From assembly GCA_001839685.1 (NCBI GenBank), contig MLAK01001070.1, forward strand, positions 1 to 35,846: a DNA stretch of 35,846 nucleotides, in the 5' to 3' direction. Numbering within the stretch: the first letter of the stretch is position 1; the number at the start of each line of letters is the position of its first letter. The stretch is from Tritrichomonas foetus. Its lineage: Eukaryota; Parabasalia; Tritrichomonadida; Tritrichomonadidae. The notes under the pieces are model-generated. The model did no database searches. It was given only the letters and a program-made list of their open reading frames with translations, and was not told the origin of the DNA. Positions 34,601 to 35,846 of the stretch are shown one piece after another. A program made the translations under genes and the position numbers.

Positions 34601-35176
34601 ATCATAATCAATTTCTTCATAAGTATTAATTTCGTGAGATGTTCTGAATCCATCGAAAAAGTGGAGAATTGGTAAGCCTGTTTTAATTGTTGTTAAGTGA
34701 GCAATTGCAGCAAGATCATGAGCTTCTTGAACACCATTTGAACAGAGCATTGGCATGTTTGTTGAGCGTGCACAGTAAACATCACCATGATCATTGTAAA
34801 TTGAAAGGCCACCAAGAGCAAGGGAACGTGCAGTAACATGTACAACAGCTGGACAATATTCTCCTGCTATTTTATAAAGATCTGGAATCATGAGAAGAAG
34901 ACCTTGCGAAGCTGTGAAAGTTGCTGTTAATGTTCCTGCTGATGTAGCACCATGAACAGCAGCACATGCTCCAGCTTCAGATTGCATCATTTGAAGATGA
35001 ACTGGATTACCCCAAACGTTCTTTTTGCCTTGTGCAATCCAAGCATCAACAAGTTCACCCATTGTTGTGGCAGGTGTGATTGGATAAATAAAAGAAGCTT
35101 CTGAGAGCGCATATGCCATTGAAGCAGCAGCAGTATTACCATCGCCTGGAACTCTCTTTCCAAAGTTACGTAGCAT
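31694..35176 (-). CDS. PFOR: Pyruvate:ferredoxin oxidoreductase (PFOR), hydrogenosomal
   Basis: Encodes 1160 residues, full length for the single-chain enzyme. It oxidatively decarboxylates pyruvate with CoA to acetyl-CoA and CO2, reducing ferredoxin. Visible parts: YPITPATTMGE (31-41) and E67 for thiamine diphosphate, R117 in HVTARS for pyruvate, and the gamma domain from GLGADGTVGANKEAI (about 421). Two 4Fe-4S sites have C682/C685/C688/C692 and C734/C737/C740/C744. The third cluster has C799, C802, C827 and C1060, and the diphosphate site is GGDGWAYDIGYGG with SNTGGQCSKATQ. All key residues look intact. The N-terminus MLRNF just before conserved sequence resembles hydrogenosomal presequences (ML...R-x-F), pointing to the hydrogenosome. 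A TCACTT initiator lies 15 nt upstream, and the stop overlaps TAAA. Confidence 0.97.
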   Translation of the reverse strand: MLRNFGKRVPGDGNTAAASMAYALSEASFIYPITPATTMGELVDAWIAQGKKNVWGNPVHLQMMQSEAGACAAVHGATSAGTLTATFTASQGLLLMIPDLYKIAGEYCPAVVHVTARSLALGGLSIYNDHGDVYCARSTNMPMLCSNGVQEAHDLAAIAHLTTIKTGLPILHFFDGFRTSHEINTYEEIDYDVLRKLVDEQGIAKIRARSLNPEHPCIRGTIVGPEYVWQGVEKPIRVYGTLDQEVESMMDRFGQLTGRHYKPVQYVGSPDDEYAIVMLGSGNDTVEEYIRSHPGCKIGLVKIHLYRPFKADRILQALPVSVKRVCVMDKIRDITGVREPLYFDVCAALQNKRNCEIIGGRYGIGSKDFAPQHVESVMKNIVQPIPKDGFTVGIPNPETELPVGPPKDHLPSSTKQCLFWGLGADGTVGANKEAIKLIVTNTKLYGQAYFAYDAHKSGGLTTSHLRFGESPIDAPYYVQQADYIACHNPAYLQKFDMISALKQNGIVVLNIADDTNFDEALPASMRRRLAELNAKVYYIDATAISYKLGIPGRINMIMQTVFFGLAGVMPPEKCIPLLKQSIAKQYARKGKDVITKNQAAVDSALEGIHELNYDRQKWLSLTPEVKPQLTGFDKIIQHSIENRGEEISVDEITDYTYVPAGTSKYEKRGIAVKVPKWDEKKCVQCNTCSFLCPHGVIRPYLLTDSETQGLITIKAKGKELKGLNFRIQISPMDCTGCSVCANACPAKALSMVQISQLMESEKRNVEICNAATIKGHLVNPKTVRNSQFQQPLLEFNGACPGCGEPAILKLLTQLYGDQLFIAAATGCDLVWGATYPFNPWTTNDKGHGPAWANSLFEDNAEFGFGIYHGVQARRRQLIPVINRLLESNKVSGECATLFRQLLEVYESKDSHPIVEKLHPLIKALPDGDDDILRLKSNADVLAFKSVWLMGGDGWAYDIGYGGLDHVLASGHNIKVVVLDTEVYSNTGGQCSKATQRAAVANFAAAGYAKCKKDLGAIAITYKNIYVANTCLLADPNQGLKALIEAEEYDGPALIINYTPCINHGVKKGLGSTPSHCKDLLKAGYLILYRYDPRRVAQGKPGLQLDSKEPKYDLAPLVKAENRFSALADIYPSEAKVKYPELLDDLQRRYNYYAQMAKIIQ

Positions 35177-35200
35177 GATCTAAATTAAAGTGAAATGATC
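35177..35200 (-). promoter_or_regulatory. Initiator of the PFOR gene
   Basis: The minus strand reads GATCATTTCACTTTAATTT and then five bases to the ATG. TCACTT (+1 A at 35191) fits TCA-Y-W with a 15-nt leader; TCATTT eight bases further upstream is an alternative. Confidence 0.5.
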
Positions 35201-35781
35201 ACATGTCATTCAACTAATTCACACAGCATTCAATTTGATATTTCTCAAAATCATTCATTTTTCTGAATTATTGAATATTTTTACGAAACACTTCACGTAA
35301 ATTATCAATATTTGTTATCTCTTAACATTTTTTTATTTAGGAAAGTTTTCGTATTATATATTAACTATCGATTATTTCATGGAGCTAAAATGCAAAAAAA
35401 TTTTTTAGCGCGAAAAGCGATTTCACCTGTTAAAGATTTTTCGCTCAATGTTATCACTAAATATTAAATTAAAAAGAACTCTATTAAAATTACAATTCCA
35501 GATTTAACTCTTCCAAAATTTTTTTAATAATTTTTTGACCTTATTTCTCGAATATCCAGCCTCTTTTTGCAATGTCATTTGTGATCTTCACCGAAAATAT
35601 TACTGTATTATACCATTTCGAATTGTTTCTGAAATAAAAACAAAAATTTTCTTCATGTTTTTCTTCAAGAGAATTCGAGATGCAAAAATGATACTTCTTG
35701 TTATATTTTATCTAATAATTACAATTATCAGGTTTATAAGATAAAAAACAAAAGTAAAATATTAATCGTACCTCCTATATG
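35201..35781. other. PFOR upstream region, no supported gene
   Basis: AT-rich sequence. A 24-codon minus-strand frame (35504-35578, beginning MTLQKEAGYSRNKVKKLLKK) looks like a helix-turn-helix fragment but ends at once and has no flanking homologous sequence I can see. I see no complete gene. Confidence 0.45.
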
Positions 35782-35846
35782 AAAGGTTTACATCGTGGTC
35801 CCCCAAAGGTTTTGTGGGACCACCCCATAAACCTTTGTCCTACCAC
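35782..35846. repeat. GC-rich imperfect palindrome at the contig end
   Basis: AAAGGTTTACATCGTGGTCC (35782-35801) is matched in inverse by GGACCACCCCATAAACCTTT (35817-35836) at 16 of 20 positions. The centre adds a short inner inverted repeat (CCC/GGG). The composition differs sharply from the adjoining AT-rich DNA and the sequence ends within it, as expected for a dispersed repeat that stopped assembly. Confidence 0.75.

Noticed and set aside
35504..35578. Short minus-strand frame resembling a helix-turn-helix
   Set aside because: Only 24 codons, with no extension in other frames that continues a DNA-binding domain.
1..35846. CRISPR arrays, insertion sequences, bacterial operons or phage defence modules
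   Set aside because: No regular direct repeats with unique spacers, no transposase frames and no bacterial gene organisation are present; the gene set is eukaryotic.

Overview
The window looks like a nuclear contig from a parabasalid protist, closest in style to a trichomonad such as Tritrichomonas. Reasons: it is strongly AT-rich; 15 protein genes lie on both strands, all apparently intronless; intergenic regions are short; several genes carry a trichomonad-type Initiator (TCA then pyrimidine then A/T) 11-22 nt before the ATG; and one gene encodes a full-length pyruvate:ferredoxin oxidoreductase whose N-terminus, MLRNF, looks like a hydrogenosomal presequence. Species assignment is inference. 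There are no operons and nothing bacterial or phage-like.

Layout. Positions 1-2664 are gene-poor and carry ambiguous bases. They hold one small CAP/SCP-like gene (429-830, minus) and a diverged repeat present in opposite orientations near 873-937 and 2052-2126. A giant BEACH-WD40 gene follows (2665-10395, plus), facing a disordered protein gene (10696-12195, minus). Next come MAK16 (12856-13536, minus) and a coiled-coil gene (14251-15141, plus), which diverge from a 714-bp spacer with unusual phased repeats. A 606-base assembly gap (15468-16073) sits inside a 23-bp minisatellite. Beyond it are a relatively GC-rich Kelch-repeat gene (16291-17493, minus), a PP2A B''-type EF-hand gene (18191-19474, minus) divergent with an acidic C2-like protein gene (19601-20914, plus), an unassigned gene (21138-21902, plus), a 12-repeat Sel1 protein (22213-23721, minus), a cathepsin B/X-like cysteine protease (24129-24914, minus), a small basic protein with a possible UAP56-binding motif (25434-25829, minus), an unassigned gene (26125-26631, plus), a 1397-residue alpha-solenoid protein (27317-31510, plus) and PFOR (31694-35176, minus). 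The right end breaks off inside a GC-rich imperfect palindrome, probably a dispersed repeat.

The genes do not form one pathway. They are a normal eukaryotic mixture: membrane traffic (BEACH), ribosome assembly (MAK16), possible mRNA export, phosphatase targeting, proteolysis and hydrogenosomal energy metabolism (PFOR). I did not find a clear new multi-gene system. The most interesting unexplained signals are non-coding: four GTTAAC hexamers exactly 14 bp apart, three AAAACG hexamers exactly 15 bp apart, and a possible split of promoters into two classes.
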